Positions 25,901 to 38,380 of a stretch of 64,000 nucleotides of DNA are shown in pieces. Below the pieces are notes generated by a model that ran no database searches, was not told the DNA's origin, and worked only from the letters and a program-made list of their open reading frames with translations. Numbering within the stretch: the first letter of the stretch is position 1; every line of letters begins with the position of its first letter. Source of the stretch: Sarcophilus harrisii (taxonomy: Eukaryota > Chordata > Mammalia > Dasyuromorphia > Dasyuridae). The stretch lies in contig NC_045427.1 of assembly GCF_902635505.1 (NCBI RefSeq), forward strand, positions 214,224,422 through 214,288,421, given 5' to 3'. The position numbers were made by a program, and so were the translations under genes.

Positions 25901-26485
25901 TAGTGACACAGCCACACTTGGGTACAAACCATCTTGGCAGATGGACTAAATCAGATGGAGTGTAACAGAAACCCTTGGTGAGTTAGAAGGGAGTCCTAAC
26001 TGAAGAACGTGTGAAGACGTTCCTGGAGGAATGGGCAGATGAGAGCAGTTTGTTCCAGCAGCCATGAAGATGACTGAAGCAGGTGTTGTGGTTCCCTTAG
26101 AGCCTGGCCATACATGGAAGACCCAAGGTCATCCATTGCATCCTGGGAACTCAAGTCTCTCCAGGGGTCCTCAAACTACGGCCCACGAGCCAGATGCGGC
26201 AGCTGAGGACGTTTATCCCCCTCACCCAGGGCTATGAAGTTTATTTAAAGGCCCACAAAACAAAGTTTTTGTTTTTACTATAGTCCGGCCCTCCAACAGT
26301 TTGAGGGACAGTGAACTGGCCCCCTATTTAAAAAGTTTGAGGACCCTTTGTCCTGCCACTGACTTCAAAGAGAGATTGAGGCTGAAAAATTTGTGCAATT
26401 CTGACTCACTTAAATCCAGTTCATGCCTGAATCAAGACATCACCCTGTGATTTCTATGGTCCTTTTGTAAATAAGGGAAAAAAAA
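25900..26485 (+). mobile_element. RTE-type SINE, interrupted by a hAT MITE
   Basis: Text before and after the MITE belongs together: 'ccattgcatcctggga' upstream, then 'cacttaaatccagttcatg' and 'agacatcaccctgtga' downstream, ending in a 'ggtccttttg' tail and an A-rich stretch. The 3' tail resembles that of the RTE family above, which would mobilise it. The left border is uncertain. Confidence 0.5.
26162..26350 (+). mobile_element. Non-autonomous hAT transposon (OposCharlie-like MITE)
   Basis: A 189-bp element with inverted ends: CAGGGGTCCTCAAACT at the left, and the complement of CAAAGGGTCCTCAAACT at the right (one base longer, with a few differences). The interior carries 'atagtccggccctccaaca' and 'agggacagtgaactggccc', which I recall from OposCharlie elements. 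No transposase. An 8-bp target duplication is not evident. Confidence 0.8.
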
Positions 26486-26519
26486 CAACAAGAAAGTGGT
26501 AGTTAATCCCACCCACCAT

Positions 26520-28280
26520 GGTTCCTATCACTTCTCCCTCACATCCAGTTTCTGTTTTTTCTGAGAATTAGATATGGAATAGCATTCCCTCCTGTTGATT
26601 CTTCCACCGTTTGAAGGTTGAAATGATCATAAAAAGGGGAATTAAGAATTAATTATCTGCTCTGCTTTTGTCAGAGATTTCTAGGCTCTCCATTACTGCT
26701 ATATTATGCCTTTGTGCTAGCTTTGAGACATTTTCTTCTATTTCACTTTTCTATGGAAGTAACAACTTTGCTTCCATTTGTATCTATCTCTACTGCTCTC
26801 TACCCAAATGTTCTGTTCTGATTCCTCTCTCTACATGAATAAGGCACCTTAACATGTAATGATTCCCTGCCATCCCTTTTTGCCAGTCCTATTCCATTTG
26901 AATAAGGTAGCCTCATCTAGAGCCATACCCGAATCATAGTTCTCATTACTAGTCTCCATGGTCTTCATGAGGACAAATCTGCTTTCTTACTTTTCTTGCT
27001 TGTTAATCTTTCTTGAGGTTGTAGCCTTTACTCTGGGCTCCTCTCCTAAGGAGTTTCTAGGATACTTCTTCCCCACGTTATAGTTTTTTTCTATGGAATC
27101 TAGGTGGGTGATTATGTAATTTGCAAGATATGAGGCAAATATATTTTTACCAGAGTTTGTCAGGTTATTTTACTTAAGGAGGCCATCATTCCTATCTTTG
27201 AAACTATGGTTCAGAAATAGAAATCTCAATTTTCAGATACTACCTTTTAAAACCAGTTGTACACCTATAAAATTAGCTTTTATCTGATCTTTTATGTTGC
27301 TGGCCTTCAGTGGGCAATGGTGATGAAAACATTACTTATGCCTCCATGTTTTTTTCCTTGACCAAGAATTAATCAATCATCTTTGTCAACGCTCTGCAAG
27401 TTCTTTCTGGCAGTTTTATTTATGCCCACAAGTTTCACTAGAAGAGAGCAATATTCATTCATGATGACAAATCTTGGGAGGTTCTTTGATTTTGTCTTGG
27501 ATGTGCACTCTGGGAAAACAGACATTTCTTTTATGAAAAGGTTGATAACTAGCCACTTTTTTTCTCTCTTCTAACCTTTACTGGGTGATCTTCCACCTGA
27601 TGATACTTGTGGATCCACGTTATTCTTCCTTACAGAAGTTCCAATTCTCTCAAACCCTCAGAGGTCTTATATATGTGCTCTTCCCTTCTTCAAACCTCCT
27701 TTTCTCTTCTGGAAGGTAGACTGACTGAACTTTGGATAATCATTAGGAGATAGCAGCAATGCAAGTACTTCATTCACATTTAGTGAACGTCATTGCAAAA
27801 CTTATTCTGCTCTTTGATCTTATTAATAGTTTGTCTTTTATTACCTTTTTAACATTATTTTAAATCATCTTCTTACACCTTTGTTTCCCTTCATCACCTC
27901 TTAAACAACACCACAATAACATTCAACTTCATTTTCCTTCTCTCCAACCTTTTTTCATTACCCAGACTTTTCTTCCCTTCATTCTCTCTCTAGCCTCAAA
28001 CTTTTTCCTTCTTCAGGTTAAATCATCTTCAAATTTTAATTTTTCCTTAAATTCTTTCAGATTACTCCTCAGATTCATCATCTGACCTTTTTCACAAGTC
28101 CTAAACCCTCCAAATTTTCTACCCAATTTCCTCCTTATTCATCTCAAGTTTTCTTCTCTAGCTCCTTCTTCTATACAATTTTCTCCTATGGAAGATGGAA
28201 GAAGACTTTTGCCTTTTGCCATAGTTATTTCTATATATCTTCTCTTCTATTAGATTTATAAGTCTCAAGGGAATGGACTT
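26520..28280 (-). mobile_element. Probable old CR1/L3-like LINE, antisense
   Basis: AT-rich, pyrimidine-heavy text such as 'attactgctatattatgcc' resembles antisense L3/CR1 in the part upstream of the RT. Very diverged and possibly several fragments; low confidence. No host gene seen. Confidence 0.3.
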
Positions 28281-28284
28281 TTAT

Positions 28285-28505
28285 CTTCTTGTTGCTTATG
28301 TCATTTCAATCCTGTCTGACTCTTTGTGACCCCATTTGAGGTTTTCTCGGCAAAAACACTAGAATGATTTGCCATTTCCTTCTCCAGCTCATTTTTCAGA
28401 TGAGGAACTGAGGCAAACAGAATTAAGTGACCTGCCCAGAGTCATATAGCTAGAGTCTGAGGCTGAATATGAACTCTTGAATGAGTCGCCTGTGCCAGTT
28501 ACTTA
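28285..28505 (-). mobile_element. MAR1-like SINE, antisense
   Basis: Complete-looking antisense MAR1: 'tctttgtgaccccatttga', 'gatttgccatttccttctc', 'agatgaggaactgaggcaa', 'gtcatatagctagagtctg'. Confidence 0.75.
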
Positions 28506-28720
28506 TCCTTATATCTCTTAGAATTTGGCAAAGTGCTTTGTCCATAGTGATTGCTCAATGTTTACTGGGTAACTTAAGTTTTAACTAAAGACATATCATT
28601 TCCCTTTTGGATATCATATTCCAAATTCTCTGCTCCTGTAAAGTGGTGGCTGCTAAACCCTTGGTTGAGCCTGATAAGCTCTTCATTACAAGAATTCTTT
28701 CCTCTTGATTACTTACAGCA

Positions 28721-28741
28721 TTTTTTTTTTTTTTTTTTTTT
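28721..28741 (+). repeat. Poly(T) run
   Basis: About 21 consecutive T; probably the 3' tail of an antisense retroelement that follows. Confidence 0.7.
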
Positions 28742-29668
28742 GACTTGGAAGCTCTGGATTTTGGCTTTAATATTCCTGGGAGTTTCTCAAAAAGTGACCA
28801 GTAGATTCTCTCTGCTGAGTATAATCCTACAAGAGAGAAATTAGATCTTTATGAAATAGAAGATTTCCAAGCATTTCTGGACCTGGAACAGCACACTTAA
28901 CATATGCCTAATAGTGGAGTCTCTGTGTCAAAGGGTATATGGACTTTATACTTGTACAATTCCAAAATGTTTTCCAGAATGGCTATAATGATTCATAACT
29001 TCCACCAACAATATACAGATATACAACAATACTCATCTTCCTGCAAGATTTTTATCATCTTTGCCATTTTGGCAAGTGGGGAAGTGAAATCTCAGAATTT
29101 TTTTGAATTTGTTTCTTCTCTCACTGGTGATTTGGGGTATCTTTTCCGTACTTATTACTAGTTTGCAGTTCTCCTTTTGAGATTTGTCCACTCATATACT
29201 TTAATCACTTATCTATTGGGGAGCAGTTTTTGTCATGTGTGTGTATATATATATATATACACATATACATAATATATACATGCATATAAATATGGTATGT
29301 ATATTGTATACACATTTATTAAAAAATTCATTGCAAAGATTTTTTTCTCCATTCAACCACTTCTCTTCTTAATCCAAATGCATTAAATTTGTTTGTGCAC
29401 AAGTTTCAATTCATGTAATCAAAATCATCTATTTATCTTTTGTAATTGCCTTTACTCTTTGTTGGGTTAAGGCTATAATCTTTTATCCATATTTATAAAA
29501 AATTATATGATCCGTATCTGTTTTAATTTTTTTTGATATGTTAAGTACTTAACAAATAAGAAATTCTTTCCTAAATATATTTTCATTGCTAACCATTAGG
29601 ATTTTGTCTAGTTAGTTTTATTATATCTCTTTTAAACTAAAACAAATTATTTTGATGACTATTACTTT

Positions 29669-29989
29669 TTTTTTTTTATTTAATAGCCTTTTATTTACAG
29701 GATATATACATGGGTAACTTTACAGCATTAACAATTGCCAAACCTCTTGTTCCAATTTTTCACCTCTTACCCCCCCCCCACCCCCTCCCCTAAATGGCAG
29801 GATGACCAGTAGATGTTAAATATATTAAAATATAACTTAGATACACAATAAGTATACATGACCAAAACATTATTTTGCTGTACAAAAAGAATCAGACTCT
29901 GAATTATTGTACAATTAGCTTGTGAAGGAAATCAAAGATGCAGGTGTGCATAAATATAGGGATTGGGAATTCAATGTAATGGTTTTTAG
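29669..29989 (-). mobile_element. Young L1 3' end with 15-bp target-site duplication
   Basis: A 321-bp insertion with poly(T) at its left end and flanked by perfect direct repeats GATGACTATTACTTT at 29654-29668 and 29990-30004. Its 3' terminal 85 bp match the copy at 54127-54220 with about one mismatch. 5'-truncated, 3' UTR only. Confidence 0.9.
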
Positions 29990-30550
29990 GATGACTATTA
30001 CTTTGTGATATATTTTGAGATTTGGAAGTGTTATTCGTTCTTCATTCCAACTTTTTCATTTTTTCTCTTGGCATTCTATATCTTTTATTACTCCGAATGA
30101 ATTTTGTAATTTTGGTTTTGTAATTTGTTTTGCCATTATTTTATTGAGCTTTATAAAGTATCACTAGTAGTTTAACTGGCAATATTATTTAAACTGTAAA
30201 TTAACTTTGGTATTATGATCTTTTTTATTATCTTGGCAAAGGTTGGCTAGGAGGATTGAAAATTCCTCTAGTTATTTAAGTTATTCTTTATTTCTTTAAG
30301 CAATATTTTATAGTTGATTATTTGTAGTTTGAATACATATAGTATTTCTTGTGCTTTGGTACAGCCTCAAACTATTTCATGCATTTTTGTTATATTTTTT
30401 CAGGTTGAGGTAATATTTTTCTAATGTACGTGATAACTTTATTATATATTTAAAAGGAATATAAAGTTGTACATAATGGATTTGCAGTTTCATGTGGAAT
30501 CAACTTTTTTTAGTATGTTATATTATCGAAATGTTTGTTTTCTTCCATAA

Positions 30551-31509
30551 ATTTATTTTTTTAAGCTTTTTACTTTTAAAACACATGCATGGATAATTTT
30601 TTTAACATTTACCTTTGCAAAACCTTGTGTTCGAAAGTTTTTTTCTCCCTCCTTTCCCCTTCTCCTCTCCCCTAGATGTAATCTAGAAGTAATCCAATAT
30701 ATGTTAAACATGGGCAATTTTTCTATACACATTTCCCACAATTATCATGTTGCACAAGAAAAATCAGATCAAAGAGGGAAAAAATGAGAAAGAAAACAAA
30801 AAACAAGTAAATAACAATAGAAAAAGTGAAAACACTTTGTTGTGATCCACACTCAATCACCATAGTTCTCTCCCTGGATGTAGAAAACACTTTCCAATTC
30901 AAGTCTATTGGAATTGCTTTAAATCACCTCATTGTTGAAAAGAGCCCCATCCATCACAGCTGATCATCATATAATCTTGTTGTTGCTGTGTACAATGATC
31001 TCCTGGTCCTGCTCATTTCACTCAGCATCAGTTCATGTAAATCTCTCCAGGCCTTTCTGAAATCATCCTGTTGGTCATTTCTTACAGAACAATAATATTC
31101 CATAATACTCATATACCACAACTTATTCAGCCATTCTCCAACTGATGGGCACCTACTCAGTTTCCAGTTTCTAGCCACTACAAACAGGGCTGCCACAAAC
31201 ATTCGTGCACATACAGGTCCCTTTCCCTTCTTTATAATCTCTTTGGGGTATAAGCCCAGTAGAAACACTGCTGGATCAAAGGGTATGCACAGTTTGATAA
31301 CTTTTGGGTATAGTTCCAAACTACTCTCCAGAATGGCTGGATGTATTCACAATTCCACCAACAATGTATCAGTGTCCCAGTTTTCCCACATCCCCTCCAA
31401 CATTCTGCATTATCTTTTCCTGTCATCTTAGCCACTCTGAGAGGTGTGTAGTGGTATCTCAGAGTTGTCGGAATTTGCATTTCTCTGATCCCTAGTTATT
31501 CGGAACATT
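30551..31509 (-). mobile_element. L1 ORF2 C-terminus and 3' UTR, antisense, 5'-truncated
   Basis: On the minus strand the frames encode the typical L1 ORF2 tail: CWRGCGKTGTLIHCWWNC, then FDPAVFLLGLYPKE, RMFVAALFVVARNW, and WLNKLWYMSIMEYYCSVRND. The reading frame shifts once between the first and second of these. A pyrimidine-rich 3' UTR and T run lie at the left. Confidence 0.85.
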
Positions 31510-32969
31510 TTTTTTAATATGACTAAAATGATTTTAATTTCATTTTGAAGTTATTTTGAAGATTTCCCTTTCTATTATTTCTGCTTGGATTTTGTTATTA
31601 TTTTGCTGAAATGCTGTTGATGTTGATGGATTAAATTTGTAGACGCAATTTTGCTAAAGCTATTAATTTCCTCAATTAGTATCTTTTCCTGATCTAGTAA
31701 GATTTTCTAAATAAGTCATTATTTCATCAGCAAAAGGGGAAAGTTTTATCTTCTCTTTGTCTGTCTTTATGCTTTTGATTTCTTTATTTTGTTTTATAAC
31801 TTATAGTTTCTAGAACTATATCAAATAGCAGAAAGAATTCTTGTTTTACTCCTATGTTTATTGGGAAAACTTCTAGTGTATCTTTATGCATATAATGCTT
31901 TTGGTTGTAGATAATTTTTATAATAAAGTGATCCCTCTATGCTTATATTTTGTAGGATCTTTAGCATGCATCAGTGAAGCACTTTATCAGTCTTTTTTTT
32001 TTTTTTTTGCATCTGAGATAACCGTGATTTTGGATGTGTTTATTTTTGATTAATTGTATTGCTTTTCTAATGTTGAATCATTCTTGCAACCTGGGTATAA
32101 ATCCATTTTGGTCACTATGAATAACTGCTTGGCTAAATTGCTGCAATCTCTTTGGTAGTTTTATTTTAAATTTGTATTAATTAATAACATTAGTCTATAT
32201 TTCTCCTTTTCTTTCTCTCTTGCTGGCTTAGCTATTACGTCTAAATTTGTCTCAGAAAAGGAATTTGGTAGAGATTTTTCTTCTTAAATTTTGAGGATAA
32301 TTTTACATTATTAGTATTGTTTAAAATTAAATCTATCAGGAGCAGGAGTTTTTTTTTTCTTTAGTCTTTTTCTGAGGTAGGATTACTTAAGATCTCTATT
32401 TTGTCTTTTATTAGTTTGAGTATTCTATATATTTTTTAAGGTAGTATGCTACTTGTTCTTAGTTTTCTTAACATAGAGCTGTGTACAATAGGGTCTGATA
32501 ATTTTTCTAATTTTGCTTTTGTTGTGGTTTCATCCTTGTTTATGCTGTTTGGCGATTTGATTTTCTGTCTTTTTTTTTTTTTTTTTAAATCAGATAGTCT
32601 AAAAGTTTATCAGTGTTTCTAGCCTTTTCAAAGAATCAGCTCTTAGTTTTTAACATCTCTCTATATTTTTTTCTTGTTTCCAGTTTATTTTTCTCTGATT
32701 TTCAGTATGTCCTTTTCTGTGCCCATTTTAGGTTAGTTTTTGAGCTTCTAATTTTTAAAAAATTTCATTGATCTGCTCCTTTTAGGTACATGCACATAAA
32801 TGTATATGTACATATATATTTATTACATATATAATTTGTAATATATGTTTGTATGAATGTATATACATTTCCCCTCCCCAGGATTGATTTTTATATTTAT
32901 TTGCATTATATGTTTCCTAGTATACACTCAGTTTTTGTTTAAGTTCCATGTGGTATTGAGAAATATATT

Positions 32970-33176
32970 TTTTAACAGTTCTGAAGTCAAGTCTGAGTTC
33001 AAATCCAGTCTCAGACATTAACTGAGACCTTGGGAAAGTCATTTAACTTGCTTACCTCAGTTTCCTCAGTTGTAAAATGAGCTGAAAAAGGAAATGGCAA
33101 ACTACTCCAGTATCTTTGCCATGAAAACTCCAAAGAGTCACAAAGAGATAAGACACTACTGTATAGCAACAACAAA
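32970..33176 (+). mobile_element. MAR1-like SINE
   Basis: 'gagttcaaatccagtctca', 'ctcagtttcctcagttgta', 'aatggcaaactactccagt' and a CAACAACAAAA tail; nearly complete body. Confidence 0.75.
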
Positions 33177-33295
33177 AATGGAAATAATCATAGCATCTGC
33201 CTCTTTGAAGATCAAATAAGATATTTATAATGCACTTAGCAGAGATCCTGGCATATAGTAGGTGCTATATAAATGTTAGCTATAATTATATGTAC
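33177..33295 (+). mobile_element. MIR/MON-like SINE 3' portion
   Basis: 'tggaaataatcatagcatc' leads to 'cctggcatatagtaggtgc' and 'tatataaatgttagctata', the 3' end of a core SINE directly abutting the MAR1 copy. Confidence 0.6.
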
Positions 33296-34020
33296 TTCCA
33301 CTCTAGTTTCCCCTGTAGTTTCTTCAGTTCTATATTTTTCATTTTATTTTTCTATATATTCAAATTTCCCACTATTATTGTGCAATTTTCAAATGAGCTA
33401 AATGTTTAGATAACTAAATAAAAGGGGAAAAAATAAGTTAAATAAAACTCCAAAGCTAGGAAAAAGGATAACAATAAGAAAAGTATTTTAGTGACAAGAA
33501 ACAAGCCTGGGAGAAGGAGGTTTTCTTAAGGCAAATTAAGCAAAAACAATGGTAGGAACAAAGTACTATATTAAAAGAGGAAGAGAAACAAACACAAATA
33601 AATCCTGAATTAGAAGTAAAGGGAAGGAAAACTAGAAATCCAAATGAAGGAAAATATAGATCTAACTTACATAATTTTTAATGTAAATGAATTTAAAAAC
33701 CTAATAAAATTAAAATGACAGATTGCCTAAGAAAATAAAACCTCACAATCTTTTACTTATAGGAAAAACATGAAAAGCAGACATATATTGAATAAAAATG
33801 GGAGGGTGGAATAAAATCCACTATTTATAAGGTGAATCCAAGAAAAGGGAGGAGTTACTGTCAGGCTATCAGATAAAACAAAAATAAAAACTCACAATAT
33901 AGAGATAAACAAGAAAACTATGTTATGCTAAAAGAACTATAAAGAATAACCCAACATCAAAATTACATACCAAGTGTAATAGTATCTAAATTCATAAAGG
34001 AAAATTATCTGGAAGAAGAC
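33296..34020. other. A-rich unassigned stretch
   Basis: A-rich plus-strand sequence with many AAA and GAAA runs, probably decayed LINE. No gene. Confidence 0.4.
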
Positions 34021-34305
34021 AAGGAATGGAAGAAAGGAAGGAAGGAAGGAGGGAAGGAAAAAAGGAAGGAAAGAGGGAAGGAAAAAAGGAAGGAAGGAAA
34101 GAAGGAAGAAAGAAAGGAAAGAAGGAGGGAAGGAAGGAGGGAAGAAAGGAAGGAAGGAGGGAAGAAAGGAAAAGAGGGATGAAGGAAGAAAAGGAAGGGA
34201 GGAAGGGAAGAAGGAAGAAAAGAAGGAAGGAAGGGAAAAAGGAAGGAAGGGAGGGAGGAAAGAGGGAAAAGGAAGGGAAGGGAAGAGAGTGAGGGAAGGA
34301 AACAA
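34021..34305 (+). repeat. (GGAA)n/(GAAA)n polypurine microsatellite
   Basis: About 285 bp of almost uninterrupted purine on the plus strand, mainly GGAA repeats with GGGA and AAAA variants. Open frames on both strands through it are compositional. Confidence 0.95.
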
Positions 34306-34849
34306 AAATGTATTAAGTGCCTTCAATTTATGTGACTTAAAAAATTTTGCTACTCTTGATCTTTTCTTTAATTTTCTTCCTTTTCTGTCTTCTAATCTTT
34401 TGATTTATTACTTTTACATTTATTTATTCCTTTGTTAGTGTTTTTGCATTCCTTGTGAAATAAAAGTTTCTAAAGTACCAATTTTTAATTCCTTCTATGC
34501 AATTTCTGTTTGTGGAACTTGTCTTTTTCTGTTGTTCCTTATTTTTAGAAGTATCAATAATACTTTTAGAGAGATAATAAGGATCTAAGTATTGCCCCAT
34601 AGTAGAGATTACTCTGATAATGTGGTTCAGTTCTACTCTTTGCCCCCTCCATGATCATTTGCTTTCCCCTGTGACATGGACTTTTCTAAATCTACACCCT
34701 TCCACTTTTTCTGATGCCAGTTGCCCCAACAAACTGTATTTCCTTCTTATAAGGCATAACACACTCTCTCAGAGGACCTGAGCACCAAATCCCTGCAGAT
34801 TATGCCTATTATCAGGTCTTCATTTCTCCTTATAGAATATATTTCTTAA

Positions 34850-35545
34850 CTGCCCAATTGACAAAAGAAGTAAGGATGTGGATAAGCAATTTTCAGAGGA
34901 AGAAATCAAGCTCACAAATCTGCCTTAGATGAAAATGCTCTAAATCAAAACAACTGTAAATACTAACCTAACACCCATGGACTTTTTTTTTTAAATGTAA
35001 AAATGACAAATGCTAGAAGGGCAATGGGAAAACAGGTACTTGAATGCACTGTTAATGGGCCTGTGAATTAGTCTGCCATTCCAGGCTTTGGAACTAAGCA
35101 CCAAAAACTATTGAACGGTGCATGCTCTTTGATTTGGATTGCTACTAAATCTATAACCCCAAAGAGATCAAGAAACAGGAAAAAGACCAATATGAAAAAA
35201 AAACTCTTCTTGTAGTTGCAAAGGATCGGAAACTGATGGGATGCTTATCCAGTCAGGAATCGCTAAACAAATTATGGTATAGAAAAGTAATGAAACGCTA
35301 TTAAGTTGTAAGAAGTGAAGGGGATGGTTAAAAAAACAAAAACAAGACTTGTATGATCTGATGCAAAGTGAAGTGAGCAGATCCAGAATAAGTGATACAA
35401 TAATATTGTAAACATAAACAACTAAAGATTTGTGAACTCTAATCAACACAATGACCAAGCACAAATCCACCAATTCATGATATGCTGCTTACCTCCAGAC
35501 TGAAGGCTGACAGATTTGAGTGCAAGTTGAAGCCTATTTTCTTTT
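34850..35545 (+). mobile_element. L1 ORF2 3' region, sense
   Basis: 'gtggataagcaattttcag', 'ccccaaagagatcaagaaa', 'caaagtgaagtgagcagat' are L1 ORF2 C-terminal landmarks. Diverged, with the frame broken many times. Confidence 0.65.
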
Positions 35546-36734
35546 TTTTTTTTAAATATTAGGGTGATGTTTGCCTGCTCTGAGAGATTAGACATAGGGA
35601 TATAAAAGGAAAAATGTGCTATTTGAAGTATCCTCTGTCTGACCACTGCATTGCTTAAGCTAGTGTATAAATAAAAGTACAGACAAAAAAACAGTCCAGA
35701 AGAACTTAATTCAGTGGGAGATGGTTTGAGCTGTGGCTCATTATTTCTGGCACCATAAGATTCGTCAGGGAAGTAGAAAACCAACCAAAGACTACCCTTG
35801 AAGAAAACAGATTGGAGAAATGCAATGGTGACAAAGTCTTAAACGAATTTACAAGTAGCATATAGCATATAGAAGCAGTATCATCTAGGGAATGGAAGGG
35901 AAGATATATCGGCACCTAGTTGGAAAATAGACCCAGTACTGGTTCTTGGCGAGCATTATTAATCCTGAATGAAAAAAGATGGACATTCAATGAATTGACA
36001 AGATTTTTGTTGCACTTAAAAGAAAATCTGACATATAAGATATGTCAGAAATATAAGGTAAATATCAAAGACTTATTACACGGGGCTCAATAAGGACAAA
36101 TTGTTTTACAAGTGGAGAAGTGAGCCCTATGTCCAAGATTGTATTTAGTAATTGGGAAGTCCAAAAGAAAGGCTGGGGTAGCACTGGGTATAAGGTGATG
36201 GTAAAAAGCAAAACCGTGAGAAAGGTCGAGTTTATATGAAGTGCAAGAGCAAGAACTGATACAGAGGAATTAGATGGGGAGGAAGGCTGCTAGTTTTGGA
36301 ATCCTATTCTTATCAGGAATGGATTAAAGAAGGAATAATACATATATATCTAGATGGGTATAAAAGACTGAATTTATAAAGAAGGGGAAGGAATAGACTA
36401 AGAGGTTACAAAAGGGTCTGTAGTTCAATAGGAACAGGATAAAAGGGAGGGAAAGAATGAGGAGAGCATCAAGAAGAGATCTTTGGAGAAGGGTATGTTA
36501 AGTAATAGCAAGGAAAGGCAGTAGGTAGAAGCAAAGCAGAGGAGTCAGTAGGGATAGGAAATAAAGAAATATACATAAACATAATAATCTGGAGTAGAAT
36601 GAGAATAAAAATAGGGATAGTAATCATTGATCTCAAAGTTAAAGCTAAAATAGATTCAATCAAGAGGAAAAAATGGAAACTACACTGTGTGAGCTATATT
36701 AATATTGTTATAGAATGTTTAAAATAACTAGATG
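35546..36734. other. Unassigned intergenic stretch between L1 fragments
   Basis: No coding exon or named repeat recognised. AG-rich, with short open frames that look random. Confidence 0.4.
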
Positions 36735-37165
36735 ATATAAGTTGGAATATTGCTGTGGTGTAGGAAATGAGTTAGTAGATTTAGAAAAACAGAGAAAGAC
36801 TTGGACTAACGAAGGATGTCACCATCGGAGAAACAGAGGCCCAGCAAGAATAGTACAGACTCGCATAGATATAGATGAATGTATATGTGTGAGTATATTG
36901 ATGTATATATCTATATATAAAGATATGTGAATATATTCATGCTTAACTTTAGCCACCTTGAGGACAGTGCTGGGGCAAGGGGAGGAGGAAAGGAATAAAA
37001 AGAAAGAAAGTTTTAAAAAACAAATGAAAACCTACAAGGAAGCAAAGATGGACAGCTCTGAGCACAATGTATAGTACATATAGGCTTTCTTGAAATGTAA
37101 ACTTATTGTCTCATATTTTGAATCCTCTCATGTTCTGTACACATGGCAATTTTTTTTTTGCTTTT
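36735..37165 (+). mobile_element. L1 ORF2 C-terminus/3' UTR fragment, sense
   Basis: A frame near 36742 encodes MEYCCGVGNELVDLEKQRK, which aligns with the MEYYCSVRND region of L1 ORF2. AT-rich 3' UTR-like text follows. Confidence 0.5.
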
Positions 37166-37209
37166 TCTAATATTTTCTATTCTGTATTTGTTAAATTAAA
37201 AAAGAAATT

Positions 37210-37671
37210 ATGTAAATAAAGTGACCAAAATGTCCAAGTCCTTTAGTCCAGAGATTCCACTACTAGGAATATAACCTCAGGAGTTCATTGATAACAAGAA
37301 AGTTCCTATATGGACCAAAATATAGCAGCAATTTTTGTATTGAGAGTTACCAGAAATGTAGTACATATCAATTGTTAAGGGGGAATAACTGAATAATCAT
37401 GGAACATGAATAGAATTGAACATTTCCTCTGCTCCAAGAAACACATATGATGAATACAGAGAACATGGAAAGATGTGTATGAATTGAAGCAGAATGAAGA
37501 AAGCAGAGCCAAAAAACTCTATGTATATCTTGACTACAATTACATAAATGGAAAGAACCATGAAACAATCAATGAAAAACAAATGTATAATTACTAATAA
37601 CAAACAGCTCTAAAGAAGTAATACAAGAAATCAACTCAATTGTTGATGTGAGAGGACCATGGATGTGGTAC

Positions 37672-37709
<38 letters not shown>

Positions 37710-37845
37710 CAAACACTTTTGTTATATTGATTAGTTTTGTATTTTTCTTTCAAAAGTATATATGAAATGGCCCTGCAAGGGAAGAGTGAGGGGATACAGC
37801 AAGAAATTACAGAATAAAAAAAATACGTAAAAAAAATTCTGGGTT
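37210..37845 (+). mobile_element. L1 ORF2 3' region, sense (another copy)
   Basis: 'ccagagattccactactag' and 'attgaagcagaatgaagaa' are again L1 ORF2 C-terminal landmarks, so a further L1 3' end lies downstream of the previous ones. Confidence 0.6.
37679..37702 (+). repeat. (CA)n microsatellite
   Basis: Uninterrupted CA dinucleotide run of about 12 units inside L1-derived sequence. Confidence 0.85.
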
Positions 37846-38219
37846 GACCAAGAAGATATTATTTCTGTACTCTTAACAGCAATATAATAGTAATTCAAAT
37901 ATAGTAGTCATGAATCCCTAACTCCATTTTTCAGTTGTGCTCTCAGTGCCATGCTCTTCAGTACTCATCTTTTGTAGGGTCACAACACTAAGTTAAAAGC
38001 TTAACTGATCAGTCATTTCATTTTACACGGCACTATCATTTCATTTCTTACCTGGCTCATTGTTTAACAAAGTTAATTTAGTTTTAATATTAAAATGTGT
38101 TGTCTGTGACTCCAAAGTTCCTGTATATATGTTAATAGTAGAGACTTGACAGTTTCCAACACATTTTTCACATAACAAAGTCTTTAAAATAGCCCCTATG
38201 ATCCCAGCTTAAAAAGTGT

Positions 38220-38380
38220 TTTTGACAGATGTTAAATTATGTCCAATTCTTCCTGACCCCATTTGGGGTTTTCTTAGCAAAAATACTGGTTTGCCCTTTC
38301 CTTTTTCAGCTCATTTTCCAAATGAGGAAACTGAGGCAATCAGGGCTGAATGACTTGTTCAGGGTAACTGCCCTGTTTTG
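38220..38380 (-). mobile_element. MAR1-like SINE, antisense
   Basis: 'cttcctgaccccatttggg', 'tactggtttgccctttcct', 'aaatgaggaaactgaggca'. Confidence 0.7.

Larger units (their letters stand above)
28860..32760 (-). mobile_element. Old L1-like LINE, antisense, with two later insertions
   Basis: Antisense ORF2 text is traceable from the C-terminal region ('tgtgtcaaagggtatatgg' near 28926, 'agaatggctataatgattc' near 28976) back into the RT region ('ttcttgcaacctgggtata' near 32080). It is interrupted at 29669-29989 and at about 30551-31509 by younger L1 3' ends. Confidence 0.55.

Noticed and set aside
33937-34326. Open frames rich in Phe/Pro/Ser (minus) or Lys/Glu/Gly (plus)
   Set aside because: Direct translation of the GGAA/GAAA microsatellite.
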